Below are positions 17,593 through 26,908 of a DNA stretch of 64,000 nucleotides, one piece after another. Within the stretch, counting starts at the first letter, position 1. Every line of letters starts with the position of its first letter. The notes under the pieces are model-generated. The model made no database searches, was not told the DNA's origin, and saw only the letters and a program-made list of their open reading frames with translations. The stretch comes from WHUA01 sp963711215 (GTDB taxonomy: Bacteria; Pseudomonadota; Alphaproteobacteria; UBA8366). The position numbers were made by a program, and so were the translations under genes. The stretch lies in NCBI GenBank assembly GCA_963711215.1, contig CAVQDH010000002.1:682001-746000 (forward strand). The letters are read 5' to 3'.

Positions 17593-18719
17593 AACAATCG
17601 CACCGCTGTCAGCGCGCAGTCCCGTCTCGCCGTATCGCTGCTGTCTTTGAGGGCGGCGTGCAGGCGCAACAGCAAGTCTCGCTCCTGTCGCGTGGGCGTG
17701 ACCTGCTTGAAGGCAAGTCGGACAAGCGTAGGCAGGATTTCCGGCAAGATCTCGTTCCAAAGCCGCGACCAGGGGGCGCTGAATTCGGCAAGCGATTCGG
17801 TAAGCAGGCGACTTCTGACGTCGCGGATCAGGTCGGGCAGGTTCCGGTCGGCGAAAATGCTTTGCGCCACGACGAACAGCCCGTCTTCGTCCCGCACGTG
17901 CCATCGCCTGAGGACGATGGCCGCGGCGCGCGCCGCCAGGGTGAGGCGTGGCCAGAAAGCAAGGCCGGAAAAGCGCGACGCGACTCCGGCGATATACCAG
18001 AACAGCAGTGCCAAGATGGAGCCATAGTGGTCTCTGCCCTGTTCGGGCGGCAACCCGAGGCCACGCACGCTGTCGGCGATCGGCTTAAGGTGCGAGTTAT
18101 CGACACGGTGGACCGACGTGTCGGTCAGCGTCTCGATTTTGCCGCAATACGCCGCTTCGCAGATGTAGAGATAGTCCATGCCGAAGACGTTCAAGATCGG
18201 GATCGATCCACTCAGCGAGCGCCGGAAGACCGCATGGAACGTGCCGGCGTCGACGACTTGCGACAAGGCCTGCAGCAGGCGCTGCGGCGGGTCGTCGGCG
18301 TTGGCCTTCAACACCACGCCTTGAAAAAGCACCTTGCCGTCGCGGTAATAGGTCGGCAGGCCCCCCACCGCGATGTGATCGGGCTTTGCCGCCAGCACGG
18401 CGGTGCATCGCTCGAAATAATCCTGGTCGATCCAGTCGTCGTCTCCGAGCAGCAGCACGTAGACGCCGCACGCCTTCAACCGGACGAAATCGAAGTTTTG
18501 CGTCGAATTGAGCGTCGGCGCATGCCGGAAGATGCGGATGCGCGCATCCGAGCGGGCAAGCTCCTGACACAGAGCCCATGTGCCGTCGGTCGACCCGTTG
18601 TCGCCGATGACGATCTCGAAATCCTGGATGCTCTGTGCGAGCACCGACCCGACGGTGCGCTTCAGGCTCTCTGACCGGTTGAACGTCGGAATGCCGACCG
18701 TGACCAGGGGGCCCTTCAC
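17586..18719 (-). CDS. Family 2 glycosyltransferase
   Basis: A 377-residue protein whose first 110 residues are a GT-A domain: PLVTVGIPTFNRSESLKRTV, IVIGDNGSTDGTW, and the DxD-containing LLLGDDDWIDQDYF. The C-terminal 250 residues are less conserved and include a hydrophobic stretch, GSILALLFWYIAGVASRF, which may attach it to the membrane. It likely adds a sugar to a polysaccharide or lipid acceptor; neither donor nor acceptor is predictable. The start is GTG 18719. Although the frame stays open far upstream, family similarity starts here, and the upstream stretch is antisense to the real ends of neighbouring genes. Confidence 0.85.
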   Translation of the reverse strand: MKGPLVTVGIPTFNRSESLKRTVGSVLAQSIQDFEIVIGDNGSTDGTWALCQELARSDARIRIFRHAPTLNSTQNFDFVRLKACGVYVLLLGDDDWIDQDYFERCTAVLAAKPDHIAVGGLPTYYRDGKVLFQGVVLKANADDPPQRLLQALSQVVDAGTFHAVFRRSLSGSIPILNVFGMDYLYICEAAYCGKIETLTDTSVHRVDNSHLKPIADSVRGLGLPPEQGRDHYGSILALLFWYIAGVASRFSGLAFWPRLTLAARAAAIVLRRWHVRDEDGLFVVAQSIFADRNLPDLIRDVRSRLLTESLAEFSAPWSRLWNEILPEILPTLVRLAFKQVTPTRQERDLLLRLHAALKDSSDTARRDCALTAVRLFY

Positions 18720-18739
18720 GGAGTGTCTTCGCTCCCGCC

Positions 18740-19528
18740 TTACCGCTTGATCGAGTGCAGGAAGGACGACCGCGCCTTGGCCGCGCCCATCATGAAGCTC
18801 ATGTCGGAGCCGCCGAGCAGGAACTGCGCGCCCATCGAGATGTAGCGCGTGGAGAGCTCCTGGTCGTAGACGCCGCCCATGCCCGCATATTTCTTGTTGT
18901 TGCGGGCGGCGGAGATCGTCGCCTCGTAGGCCGCCGTCACCCGCTCGTGGCCGAACTCGCCGGGGATGCCCATCTCGGCCGACAGGTCGTTGGTGCCGAT
19001 CAGGAGGACGTCGACGCCCGGCACGGCCGCGATCGCGTCGGCGTTCTCGATCGCCTCCGGCGTCTCCAGCATGACCACGACCAGCGTGTTGTCGTTCATG
19101 ATCTTGGCCTGGTTGGCGACGCTGCCGCCGCCGCCATAGCCGAGCTGCGCCAGCCCGCCGACCATGGAGCGGTGCCCGACCGGCGGGAACTTGCAGTGAT
19201 CGACCGCCGCCTTGGCCTCCGCGACCGTGCTGACATGCGGCACGACGACACCCATCGCGCCGCCGTCGAGCACGCGGGAGGCGTGGAAATGCTGGTGGCC
19301 GGGCACGCGCGGGATCGGGGTGATGCCGGAATCCAGCGCGGCGACGCTGATCTGGCAGGCCAGGTCGACGTCGTAGGAGCCGTGCTCCATGTCGATGAAC
19401 AGCCAGTCGAAGCCGCAGGCGGCGGCGACCCGCCCCGCATCCACGGTGCGCATGGAGCGCAGTCCGAACCCGATGGCGAGCTCGCCCGCGGCAAGCTTCT
19501 GTTTGGCGGCATTGGCGATGATCGTCAT
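18740..19528 (-). CDS. HpcH/HpaI family aldolase (class II, pyruvate-type)
   Basis: A 262-residue TIM-barrel aldolase of the HpaI family. It shows DWLFIDMEHGSYDVDLACQI with the metal-ligand Glu, IPRVPGHQHFHASRVLDGGA, VVMLETPEAIENADAI and VDVLLIGTNDLSAEMGIPG. Members cleave 4-hydroxy-2-oxoacids to pyruvate and an aldehyde with a divalent metal. It lies 20 bases upstream of the glycosyltransferase gene on the same strand; a functional link is not obvious. ATG 19528 matches the usual N-terminus. Confidence 0.9.
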   Translation of the reverse strand: MTIIANAAKQKLAAGELAIGFGLRSMRTVDAGRVAAACGFDWLFIDMEHGSYDVDLACQISVAALDSGITPIPRVPGHQHFHASRVLDGGAMGVVVPHVSTVAEAKAAVDHCKFPPVGHRSMVGGLAQLGYGGGGSVANQAKIMNDNTLVVVMLETPEAIENADAIAAVPGVDVLLIGTNDLSAEMGIPGEFGHERVTAAYEATISAARNNKKYAGMGGVYDQELSTRYISMGAQFLLGGSDMSFMMGAAKARSSFLHSIKR

Positions 19529-19788
19529 GGGGTCTGCTCCCTGAATCTGTCCGGAGTTTCGCGCGGAGATGGCTATTTCCGCGAGCATAGGCGAAAAAGC
19601 GGGACCGAGAAAGCCGTCGCGCGGCGCGGCCTCTGCCCGCTCCAAAGGGGCGGAAGGGCGTGTCATCGGTACGGCCATCTGATATGGAATGCGGCGCCGC
19701 TGCGCGCACCCGACCGCCTCGGCCTTCACCCAGGCTCTGCGGCGCCAAGCCGACGCTCTCGCAAAACGCAAAGGTATCCGCCCGGACG

Positions 19789-20973
19789 ATGAGTAGGATC
19801 GGCTTTGTTCTGACGCTGGGCGCGCTTGCCGCCGTGTCCGCGACGGCGATCGACATCTGCATCCCGGCGCTGCCGGAGATCGGGCGGACCCTCGGCGCGT
19901 CGCCGGAAGCGGGCGCCGCGCTCGTCACCGGCTATCTCCTGGGCTACGGCCCGGGGCAATTGCTGTGGGGGCCGCTCAGCGACCGGTATGGCCGTCTGGG
20001 ACCGCTCTACATCACGGTCTATGGCTTCGTCGCCACCAGTATCGCCTGTTCGCTTTCCGGCTCGCTCGATTTCCTCGTCGCCATGCGCTTCCTGCAAGGC
20101 CTCATGGGCGGCGGCGCGCCGGCCATCGCCCGCGCGATCGCGCGCGATCAGGGCGGCGGGCCGGAAACCGCCAAGCTCATCTCCACCATGACGGTGCTCA
20201 TCGGCGGCGCGCCCCTGGTCGCGCCGGTCATCGGATCGGCGATGCTGACCTTCACCGGCTGGCGCTGGATCTTCGGCTTCCTGGTCGTATTCGGCTTCCT
20301 TCTTCTCGCCGGCATCTCTCTCTTCCTCGGCCGCCGCCGGCGCCGCAAGCGCCGGGACGCGACGACCGTCTCGGCCTATGCCCGCTCGGCGCTGCCGCTC
20401 TTCCGGGCGCCCGAATTCCTTCTCGGCGTCGGCATCGGCTCTTCCGTCTTCTTCGGCTACGCGACGATTCTCGCCGCGAGCGCGGTCATCGCGCAGGAAC
20501 GCTACGGCATCGCGCCGCAGGCATTCGGCCCGATCTTCTCGATCGCGGCGCTCACCTTCATGATGGGGTCGACGACGGCCCGGCAGTCGCTGCGCCGGGT
20601 ATCCCTGCCGCGATTGCTGCTCGGCGGCGCCGTCGTCGCTGCCTGCGCAGGCGTCGGGTTCGCCGCGGCCTCTCATGCCGATTTGTCGTTGGTGCCTCTG
20701 TGGCTGCTCATCTGCGTCTACACCTTCGCCTTCGGCCTGCTGGCTCCGGTGGCGACGGCCATGGCGCTGGAGCCGGCCGGACCGATCGCCGGCCTGGCGT
20801 CGTCGATCGTCGGCACCGTGCAGATATTGGCGGGGGCGGCGAGCTCGCATCTGGTCGTGTCCGGCCTGTTGGGCGACAGCTATACGTCGCTCTGCCTGAT
20901 CATCGCGGCGTCGGCGGTCGTCACTTTCGTGCTCGTGCTGTTGAGCCAGCGCCTTCGAAGACCGACTTCGTAG
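19789..20973 (+). CDS. MFS transporter, Bcr/CflA-like drug efflux family
   Basis: A 394-residue protein with twelve predicted transmembrane helices. The loop between helices two and three is LWGPLSDRYGRLGPL, the MFS signature, and AIDICIPALPEIGRTLGA in helix one is typical of Bcr/CflA-type multidrug exporters. The basic loop RRRRRKRRD separates the two six-helix halves. The start ATG 19789 places the first helix correctly. It is divergent from the HpaI-type aldolase gene. Substrate unknown. Confidence 0.88.
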   Translation: MSRIGFVLTLGALAAVSATAIDICIPALPEIGRTLGASPEAGAALVTGYLLGYGPGQLLWGPLSDRYGRLGPLYITVYGFVATSIACSLSGSLDFLVAMRFLQGLMGGGAPAIARAIARDQGGGPETAKLISTMTVLIGGAPLVAPVIGSAMLTFTGWRWIFGFLVVFGFLLLAGISLFLGRRRRRKRRDATTVSAYARSALPLFRAPEFLLGVGIGSSVFFGYATILAASAVIAQERYGIAPQAFGPIFSIAALTFMMGSTTARQSLRRVSLPRLLLGGAVVAACAGVGFAAASHADLSLVPLWLLICVYTFAFGLLAPVATAMALEPAGPIAGLASSIVGTVQILAGAASSHLVVSGLLGDSYTSLCLIIAASAVVTFVLVLLSQRLRRPTS

Positions 20974-20999
20974 CGTAGGGGGCGGCGCAACCGCTGCAC

Positions 21000-21989
21000 T
21001 CAGGCGCCCCAAACCTCCTTCAGCATGCGGAGCCAGTTCTCGCCCATCACCTTGCGGATGCGGGTTTCCGGCCAGCCGCGCTTCTGCATCGTGGCGGTAA
21101 GGTTCGGGAAGTCGCCGATCCGGCGCAGCCCCGCCGGCATGACGACCACGCCGCCCGGCCGCTTCGGCACGACGCGGCGGGCGTAGCCCTTGTCCAGCGC
21201 CAGATAGTCGAAGAAGGCGGCATCCTGGCCCTGGGTGAAATCGGTGCCGATGCCGACCTGGTCCTCGCCGGCCAGGTTGATCATGTAGTCCAGCGTAGCG
21301 ACGCAGTCCTCGACCGTGGCATCGCCCTGCTGCGCCATGAAGGGCGGGTAGGTGGCGAAGCCGACGAAGCCGCCATGCTCGGCGATGAAGCGGATCTGCT
21401 CGTCGGTCTTGTTGCGCGGATGCTCGAACAGCCCCGCCGGCGCGCAGTGCGTGTAAGCGACCGGCTTCTTCGAATGCAGGATCGCGTCGCGGCTGGTCAT
21501 CGCGCCGACATGGGACAGGTCGACCATGATGCCGACCCGGTTCATTTCCTCGACCACCTCGCGGCCGAAGTCGGAAAGGCCCGCATCGGTGCTTTCCCAG
21601 CAGCCGGTTCCCACCAGGTTGCGTGTGTTGTAGGTGAGCTGGATGACGCCGAGGCCGAGATCCTTGAAGATCTTCAGGTAGTCGAGGCGGTCCTCGATGC
21701 CCCAGCTGTTCTGCCAGCCGAGGTAGATGCCGGTCTTGCCCTCTTTCTTCGCGCGCCGGATATCTGCGGTGGTGTGCACCGGCAGGATCAGGTCGTCATT
21801 CTCCCGGAACCAGCGTTTCCACTGCGCGATCTTGTCGAGCGAGCCGGAAATGCCTTCCCAGACCGAGCAGGTGCAGTTGACCGCGGTCAGTCCGCCGCGC
21901 CGCATGTCGAGGAAGACGTCGCGGCTCCAGTTACAGATTTCCAGCCCGTCGATGATGATGGCATCGGTGTGAAGATCCTGTGCGGCCAT
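21000..21989 (-). CDS. Membrane dipeptidase (peptidase M19)-like hydrolase lacking two metal ligands
   Basis: A 329-residue protein of the M19/renal dipeptidase fold. The second-site features are present: VGIMVDLSHVGAMT and KPVAYTHCAP supply the two histidines, and VGIGTDFTQG supplies the later aspartate. The N-terminal HxD that binds the first zinc is replaced in IIIDGLEICNW, and the bridging glutamate region reads LGWQNSWG. It therefore probably binds one metal or does different chemistry. Similar non-canonical members seem to be a known alphaproteobacterial subgroup. The start is ATG 21989. Confidence 0.82.
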   Translation of the reverse strand: MAAQDLHTDAIIIDGLEICNWSRDVFLDMRRGGLTAVNCTCSVWEGISGSLDKIAQWKRWFRENDDLILPVHTTADIRRAKKEGKTGIYLGWQNSWGIEDRLDYLKIFKDLGLGVIQLTYNTRNLVGTGCWESTDAGLSDFGREVVEEMNRVGIMVDLSHVGAMTSRDAILHSKKPVAYTHCAPAGLFEHPRNKTDEQIRFIAEHGGFVGFATYPPFMAQQGDATVEDCVATLDYMINLAGEDQVGIGTDFTQGQDAAFFDYLALDKGYARRVVPKRPGGVVVMPAGLRRIGDFPNLTATMQKRGWPETRIRKVMGENWLRMLKEVWGA

Positions 21990-22094
21990 GATGAGGATGT
22001 GCTCCCGCGGATGTTACCGGCATTGCGTTATGACTTGCCCCCGCGCCGCAGTAGACTGCGGGGAATGACACAGCCTAACACCGGGGATGACAGG

Positions 22095-22979
22095 ATGGAC
22101 AATACGCTTGGCATGATTGGACTTGGCAACGCAGGCTCGGCGCTGGCGAGCGCCCTCTCGGGCCGCATACCGCTGGTCGGCTACGACGCCGATCCCAAGC
22201 GCCGCGCCGTGGTCGGCAAGCTCGATCTGCTTTGGGCGGAATCGGTTGCGGACGTCGGTTCGAAATCCCGCAGCGTCCTGCTGTCCCTGCCGAAGCCCGA
22301 GATCTCGAGGGCCGTCGTCGCCGAGCTGCTCGCGGGCGGCAACAAGCCCGGGCTGATCATCGAGACCAGCACGATCACGCCCAAGGTCGCGCGCGAGCTG
22401 GGCGCGGCCTGCGACGCGGCCGGGGTCGCCTTCATCGATGCGGCGATCGGCGGCGGGGTTCAGTCCATGGCGGCGGGCAAGGTGACCTTCCTGGTCGGCG
22501 GCGGGGCCGCGGCCTTCGCGAAGGCGAAGCCGCTGCTCGACATGCTGGCCGAGACGATCCATCACCTGGGTCCGGTCGGCGCGGGCAGCGGCGCCAAGAT
22601 CGTCAATAACGGCGTCATGCACGCGCTCATGGTCGTGCTGATCGAGGCCGCCGCGATGGGTAAGAAGCTCGGCATCCCGACGAAGACGCTGGTCGAGGTG
22701 CTGGGACGGCCCGACGGCATCCGGCGGCCGCTGGAGCATCGCGTCCGCGAGCGGATGCTGGACGGCAACTATGCCGGCGGCATGTCCGTCATGAATGCGC
22801 GCAAGGATTCGATGCTGGCGCTGGAGACGGCGCAGGACTACGGCGTGCCGCTGTTCGCGACGCTGGCCGCGCACACACCCTACGAGATCGCCCAGCAGAA
22901 GGGCATGGGCGAGCTCGACTACGCATCCCTCGCCAAGCTGTGGGAAGAGTGGTGCGATCTCGATTTCGCCGAGGAATGA
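22095..22979 (+). CDS. NAD(P)-dependent beta-hydroxyacid dehydrogenase (3-hydroxyisobutyrate dehydrogenase-like)
   Basis: A 294-residue two-domain oxidoreductase. The Rossmann start is GMIGLGNAGSALASAL, the substrate-binding segment is FIDAAIGGGVQSMAAGK, and the catalytic lysine lies in GSGAKIVNNGVMHALMV near residue 175. These are hallmarks of the 3-hydroxyisobutyrate/tartronate-semialdehyde reductase family. I chose ATG 22095; ATG 22065 in the same frame is possible. It is followed after twelve bases by the hydrolase-OsmC gene. Confidence 0.88.
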   Translation: MDNTLGMIGLGNAGSALASALSGRIPLVGYDADPKRRAVVGKLDLLWAESVADVGSKSRSVLLSLPKPEISRAVVAELLAGGNKPGLIIETSTITPKVARELGAACDAAGVAFIDAAIGGGVQSMAAGKVTFLVGGGAAAFAKAKPLLDMLAETIHHLGPVGAGSGAKIVNNGVMHALMVVLIEAAAMGKKLGIPTKTLVEVLGRPDGIRRPLEHRVRERMLDGNYAGGMSVMNARKDSMLALETAQDYGVPLFATLAAHTPYEIAQQKGMGELDYASLAKLWEEWCDLDFAEE

Positions 22980-22991
22980 GAGGAACCGACG

Positions 22992-24218
22992 ATGCCGCGA
23001 TCCCAGAAGGTGGAATTTGCCGGCTCCCAAGGCGGCAAGCTTGCCGCCCTGCTCGAGCTGCCGGACGGACGGCCCCGCGCCTATGCCTTGTTTGCGCATT
23101 GCTTTACCTGCTCGAAGGATATCTTCGCCGCCGCGCGCATCGCCCAGGGCCTGGCGGAAGCCGGCGTCGCCGTGCTGCGCTTCGACTTCACCGGCCTCGG
23201 CGCGAGCGAGGGCGAGTTCGCCAACACCAACTTTTCCTCCAATGTCGAGGACCTGCTGCGCGCGGCGGCCTTTCTGCGGGACGCGCATGAGGCGCCGTCC
23301 ATCCTGATCGGCCACAGCCTCGGCGGGGCGGCGGTGCTTGCCGCGGCGGGCCGGGTCCCCGAGGCGAAGGCCGTGGCGACGATCGCCGCGCCGGCCGATC
23401 CGTCGCATGTGTCCCATCTGCTGGCCGACGCGCGGCCCGAGATCGAGGCCAGGGGCGAGGCCGAGGTGGTCCTCGCCGGGCGCACATTCCGCATCCAGAA
23501 GCAGTTCCTGGAGGACATCGAAGGCCATCGCCTGGCGGATGCGATCAAGAGCCTGAAGAAGGCGCTGGTGATCTTCCATGCGCCGCTCGACAGCACCGTC
23601 GGGATCGAGAACGCGACGGCGATCTTCGTGGCGGCGAAGCACCCGAAGAGTTTCGTGTCGCTCGACGGCGCGGATCACCTGTTGAGCCGGCACGCGGATG
23701 CGCGCTACGTGGCCGATGTCCTGGTGGCCTGGGCGACCCGCTATGTGCCGGGTCTGGCGCCGGCGGCCGAGAAGGCCGACGTGGGCGAGCACGGCAAGGT
23801 CGTGGTGCGTGAGACCGGCCATGGCATGTTCCAGCAGGAGGTGCTCGTCGGCGGCCACCGCCTGCTCGCGGACGAACCCGTCTCGGTCGGCGGCACCGAC
23901 ACCGGCCCTGGCCCCTACGACCTGTTGCTTGCCGGTCTCGGCGCGTGCACGTCGATGACGATCCGCATGTATGCGGACCGCAAGCAGCTGCCGTTGGAGC
24001 GCGTGGCGGTGACCCTGAGCCACGACAAGATCCATGCGGAAGACTGCGCCGATTGCGAGACGCGCGAGGGCAAGGTCGACGTGATCGAGCGCGAGATCGA
24101 ACTGGTCGGCGACCTGGACGACGCGCAGCGCGCGCGCCTGATGGAAATATCCGAGAAATGTCCGGTGCACCGGACGCTTCAATCGGAGATCAAGATCCGG
24201 ACGCGGCCAAAGGCGTGA
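22992..24218 (+). CDS. Bifunctional alpha/beta hydrolase - OsmC family protein
   Basis: A 408-residue fusion. Residues 1-250 form a serine hydrolase: FDFTGLGASEG, the nucleophile elbow ILIGHSLGGAAVL near Ser100, and a late DGADHLLSRH histidine. Residues 265-408 form an OsmC/Ohr domain: VSVGGTDTGPGPYDLLLAGL, ACTSMTIRMYADRK and ISEKCPVHRTLQ, with the two cysteines of the peroxidase site. This architecture is known in proteobacteria. It may couple ester hydrolysis with organic-peroxide reduction. Its 3 prime end overlaps the convergent DUF2817 gene by 29 bases. Confidence 0.9.
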   Translation: MPRSQKVEFAGSQGGKLAALLELPDGRPRAYALFAHCFTCSKDIFAAARIAQGLAEAGVAVLRFDFTGLGASEGEFANTNFSSNVEDLLRAAAFLRDAHEAPSILIGHSLGGAAVLAAAGRVPEAKAVATIAAPADPSHVSHLLADARPEIEARGEAEVVLAGRTFRIQKQFLEDIEGHRLADAIKSLKKALVIFHAPLDSTVGIENATAIFVAAKHPKSFVSLDGADHLLSRHADARYVADVLVAWATRYVPGLAPAAEKADVGEHGKVVVRETGHGMFQQEVLVGGHRLLADEPVSVGGTDTGPGPYDLLLAGLGACTSMTIRMYADRKQLPLERVAVTLSHDKIHAEDCADCETREGKVDVIEREIELVGDLDDAQRARLMEISEKCPVHRTLQSEIKIRTRPKA

Positions 24219-25113
24219 CCGGCTGACCCTGGTTCAAGGCGGTCAGCAGCTGGTGGAAGGTGGTCATGGTGAGATCCCACACCTGCTGCCGCCACTGGTC
24301 GTCGCGCGGATAGAAGGCCGTGCCGTGACCCGCCGACAGGATCGAGCGCATCGAATAGGTCCCGAATTCGAGCACCGCGCCGCTGATCTGCGACCGGCCC
24401 AGCGCCGCGATCAGGCCGTGCGCCAGATTGCCGGGCGTGGCCCAGGCCGGCGCCTCGTTCGGATCGTCCTTGATGCCGAACAGCGGGTCGATGTCGATCA
24501 GCGGGTCGCCGTGCACGATCTGGCAAGGCAGCAGGTCCGCCTCGCCATAGGGCCCCGGCCCGGTGCGCAAGTCGACCAGCACCGTCCGCTTCGCCCTCTC
24601 GAAAAAGCGGTCGGCGATCTCGCAAAGCAGGCGCGCCTGCCATGGCACGGTTTTCGCGACGCTGGGATTGGCGGCCGTGGCGGCCTGCTGCACGTAATCG
24701 ACGAAGCGCAACTCGGCGGCGGCCAGCGCCTCATGGCTCCATTTCTGCTCCGGTCCGTCGGACGCCTGCGTGCCGCGCCGCCCCAGCCCGGACAAGCCGG
24801 CCGGGGCGATGGCGTGGATCAGCACGAGCGCGATGTCGCGCGGCAGGAGGCGGGCGAGGTCGTGCCGCAAGATCGCCGTGAAGATCCCGGACGCGCACAG
24901 CCCTTCGTCTTCCCAGGCGCCGCAGGTCAGCGCAATCACGGTATTCGCATATGGCCGTCCGAGGCGTGCCACCTCGACGATGGGCTCGGCGGCGCTCTGA
25001 ACGTCCTTCGGCGCGTAGTAGGCGGCGATATCGAGCCCCGCGGCCCGGCACGCGGACAGGAAATGCGCGCGCGCCGCTTGCCGGTCGGACGAAAAGTAGT
25101 GGGCGACGTCCAT
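24190..25113 (-). CDS. DUF2817 family protein (zinc carboxypeptidase-like)
   Basis: A 307-residue protein matching DUF2817, a family related to M14 metallocarboxypeptidases. Visible features are YFSSDRQAARAHFLSACRAA at the N-terminus, NTVIALTCGAWEDEGLCASG, LVLIHAIAPAGLSGLGRRG, and VLVDLRTGPGPYGEADLL in the middle. The last contains the usual family motif around DLRTGPGPYG. No signal peptide is seen. ATG 25113 has a GGA-rich patch just upstream. Function unknown; it is divergent from the TPR gene. Confidence 0.75.
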   Translation of the reverse strand: MDVAHYFSSDRQAARAHFLSACRAAGLDIAAYYAPKDVQSAAEPIVEVARLGRPYANTVIALTCGAWEDEGLCASGIFTAILRHDLARLLPRDIALVLIHAIAPAGLSGLGRRGTQASDGPEQKWSHEALAAAELRFVDYVQQAATAANPSVAKTVPWQARLLCEIADRFFERAKRTVLVDLRTGPGPYGEADLLPCQIVHGDPLIDIDPLFGIKDDPNEAPAWATPGNLAHGLIAALGRSQISGAVLEFGTYSMRSILSAGHGTAFYPRDDQWRQQVWDLTMTTFHQLLTALNQGQPVTPLAASGS

Positions 25114-25228
25114 CCGTCCTAATCCCGTCAACGATTGTTGCGACGCAACCAAGATGCCGTGCGCACTCACCGCGCGCAATCCGGATTTGCTGTTGCGCGC
25201 CGCCGGTCGGTTTCACCATACTCCGCGC

Positions 25229-25784
25229 ATGAGGCTTGTCGCAGTCTTTCTCGCCGTTTTCCTGGCCTTGGCCGCGCCGCCTTGCTTCGCCGGCTCGACG
25301 CAGGCGTCGGCGCTGGATCGTTTGTTCGCCGCATTGCACGCCACGAGCGATCCGGAGGAGGCGAGTCGGGTTACGGGGCTGATCTGGCTGATCTGGAACC
25401 ATTCCGAAGATCCGGAAACCAACCAGCTGCTTGCCGAGGGGCGGCAGGCGATGGAGCGACTCGATTTCGAATACCGCGCTGACCCGATTCAACGCGGTCA
25501 TCGCGCACGAGCCGAAATTCGCCGAAGGCTGGAACAAGCGCGCCACGCTGTATTATGTCATGGGCGAATACCGGGCCTCGATCAAGGACATCCATGAGGT
25601 GCTGGCGCTCGAGCCGCGCCATTTCGGCGCCTTGGCCGGGCTCGGCATGAACGAGGAAGCCCTGGGCGACGACCGGCGTGCGCTGGATGCCTGGCGGCGA
25701 GCACTCAAGGTGAACCCCTTCCTGGAGGATGCCCAGGCGCGGGTGAAGGCGCTCGAAACCGTGCTCGGCAACCAGCCGATCTGA
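25229..25784 (+). CDS. Secreted tetratricopeptide-repeat protein (frameshifted)
   Basis: A short TPR protein with an N-terminal signal peptide: VAVFLAVFLALAAPPCFAGS. The repeats read FNAVIAHEPKFAEGWNKRAT, YYVMGEYRASIKDIHEVLAL and ALGDDRRALDAWRRALKVNP. One extra base near 25471 separates AMERLDFE from TALTRFNAVI, which together make a normal TPR. The repaired length is 184 residues. Alphaproteobacterial relatives are small periplasmic TPR proteins of unknown role. ATG 25229 is chosen because it begins the signal peptide. Confidence 0.75.
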
Positions 25785-25865
25785 CCTTTTCCGGCGCCGG
25801 GGCGAGTGGCGTGGCGGCGGCCGCGGCAAGGCGGTATCCTGGGTTCCTGTCCGAAACGCCAACCG

Positions 25866-26908
25866 ATGCCGAAGCCTTTTCCGATGAGCAATGCGCCGCA
25901 GGATCTCGTGGATGCGATCCGCCGACTAGGGCTGGTCGAACGCCGGCGCGCGGCCGCGGATGACCCCGCTCGCGGGCGGTGTCTCCTCCGATATCTGGCG
26001 GGTCGACCTGGCGGCGGGGCCGGTCTGCATCAAGCGGGCGCTGGCCCGCCTGAAGGTCGCCGCGGACTGGCGGGCGCCGGTCGAGCGGAGCGGCTACGAG
26101 GTCGCCTGGCTCGAAGTGGCGGCCGGGGTGAACGCCGAGGCGGTGCCGCGCGTCTTGGCGCATAGCGAGGCCGACGGGCTTTTCGCGATGGAATATCTCG
26201 AGCCGCGGCGACTTTCCCACATGGAAAGGCGAGCTGATGGCCGGCCGCGCCGATGCCGCCTTCGCCGCGGAGGCCGGCCGGCGGCTCGTGGCGATCCATG
26301 CCGCGACCGCCGGCGATCCTGCCGTCGCCGCGCGCTTCGCCAGCGACGCGATCTTTCACGCCATCCGCCTCGAGCCCTATCTCGAGGCGACCGCGCGGCG
26401 CCATCCGGATCGTGCCGCGGCGCTGGAAGCGCTGGTCCGGGTGACGGCGGAAACGCGCCGGACGCTCGTGCATGGCGACGTCAGCCCGAAGAACATCCTG
26501 ACCGGGCCGCGCGGGCCGGTCTTTCTCGACGCGGAGTGTGCCTGGTACGGCGACCCGGCCTTCGATCTCGCCTTCTGCCTCAACCATCTGCTGCTGAAAT
26601 GCCTCTACCGGCCGGCCTCTGTGGCGGGCTATCTCGGCTGCTTCGATGCGCTCGGCGCGGCCTATCTTGCCGGCGTCGACTGGGAGGCGCAGGGCGAGAT
26701 CGAGGCGAGGACGGCGCGGCTGCTGCCGGGCCTGCTGCTTGCCCGCGTGGACGGCAAGTCGCCGGTCGAGTATCTGGAGGATGAGGCGTCGCGCGATTGC
26801 GTCCGCGGCGTCGCCCGCGCCTTGCTGGCGTCGCCGGCTGGACGCTGGGCGCGATCAAGCGAGAAATGGGCCGGCGCGCTGGCCCGCATGACAGGAGCAT
26901 CCGCGTGA
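25866..26908 (+). CDS. Aminoglycoside phosphotransferase-family small-molecule kinase (two frame breaks)
   Basis: A protein-kinase-like fold enzyme of the APH/choline-kinase type. The pieces are LVDAIRRLGLVER; then MTPLAGGVSSDIWRVDLAAG and CIKRALARLK with the ATP-contacting lysine; then LVHGDVSPKNILTGP, the catalytic H-G-D-x4-N loop; and VFLDAECAWYGDPAFDLAFC, the metal-binding segment. Frame advances occur near 25945-25950 and 26205-26207. The repaired length is about 346 residues. The start could be ATG 25866 or 25884. Its stop overlaps the GTG of the enolase-like gene, implying translational coupling and a shared pathway; the natural substrate is likely a metabolite, not an antibiotic. Confidence 0.82.

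Noticed and set aside
17586..19928. One 780-residue protein fusing the glycosyltransferase to a long N-terminal extension
   Set aside because: The first 400 residues are arginine- and alanine-rich and antisense or out of frame to the HpaI-type aldolase gene, which is clearly real. Only the part from 18719 shows family features.
22014..24182. 722-residue minus-strand frame opposite the dehydrogenase and hydrolase-OsmC genes
   Set aside because: Typical antisense shadow of GC-rich genes: His/Arg/Asp/Leu-rich, no domain motifs.
25866..26908. Antibiotic-resistance aminoglycoside phosphotransferase
   Set aside because: The fold is shared with many metabolite kinases, and the coupling to an enolase-like gene points to metabolism.
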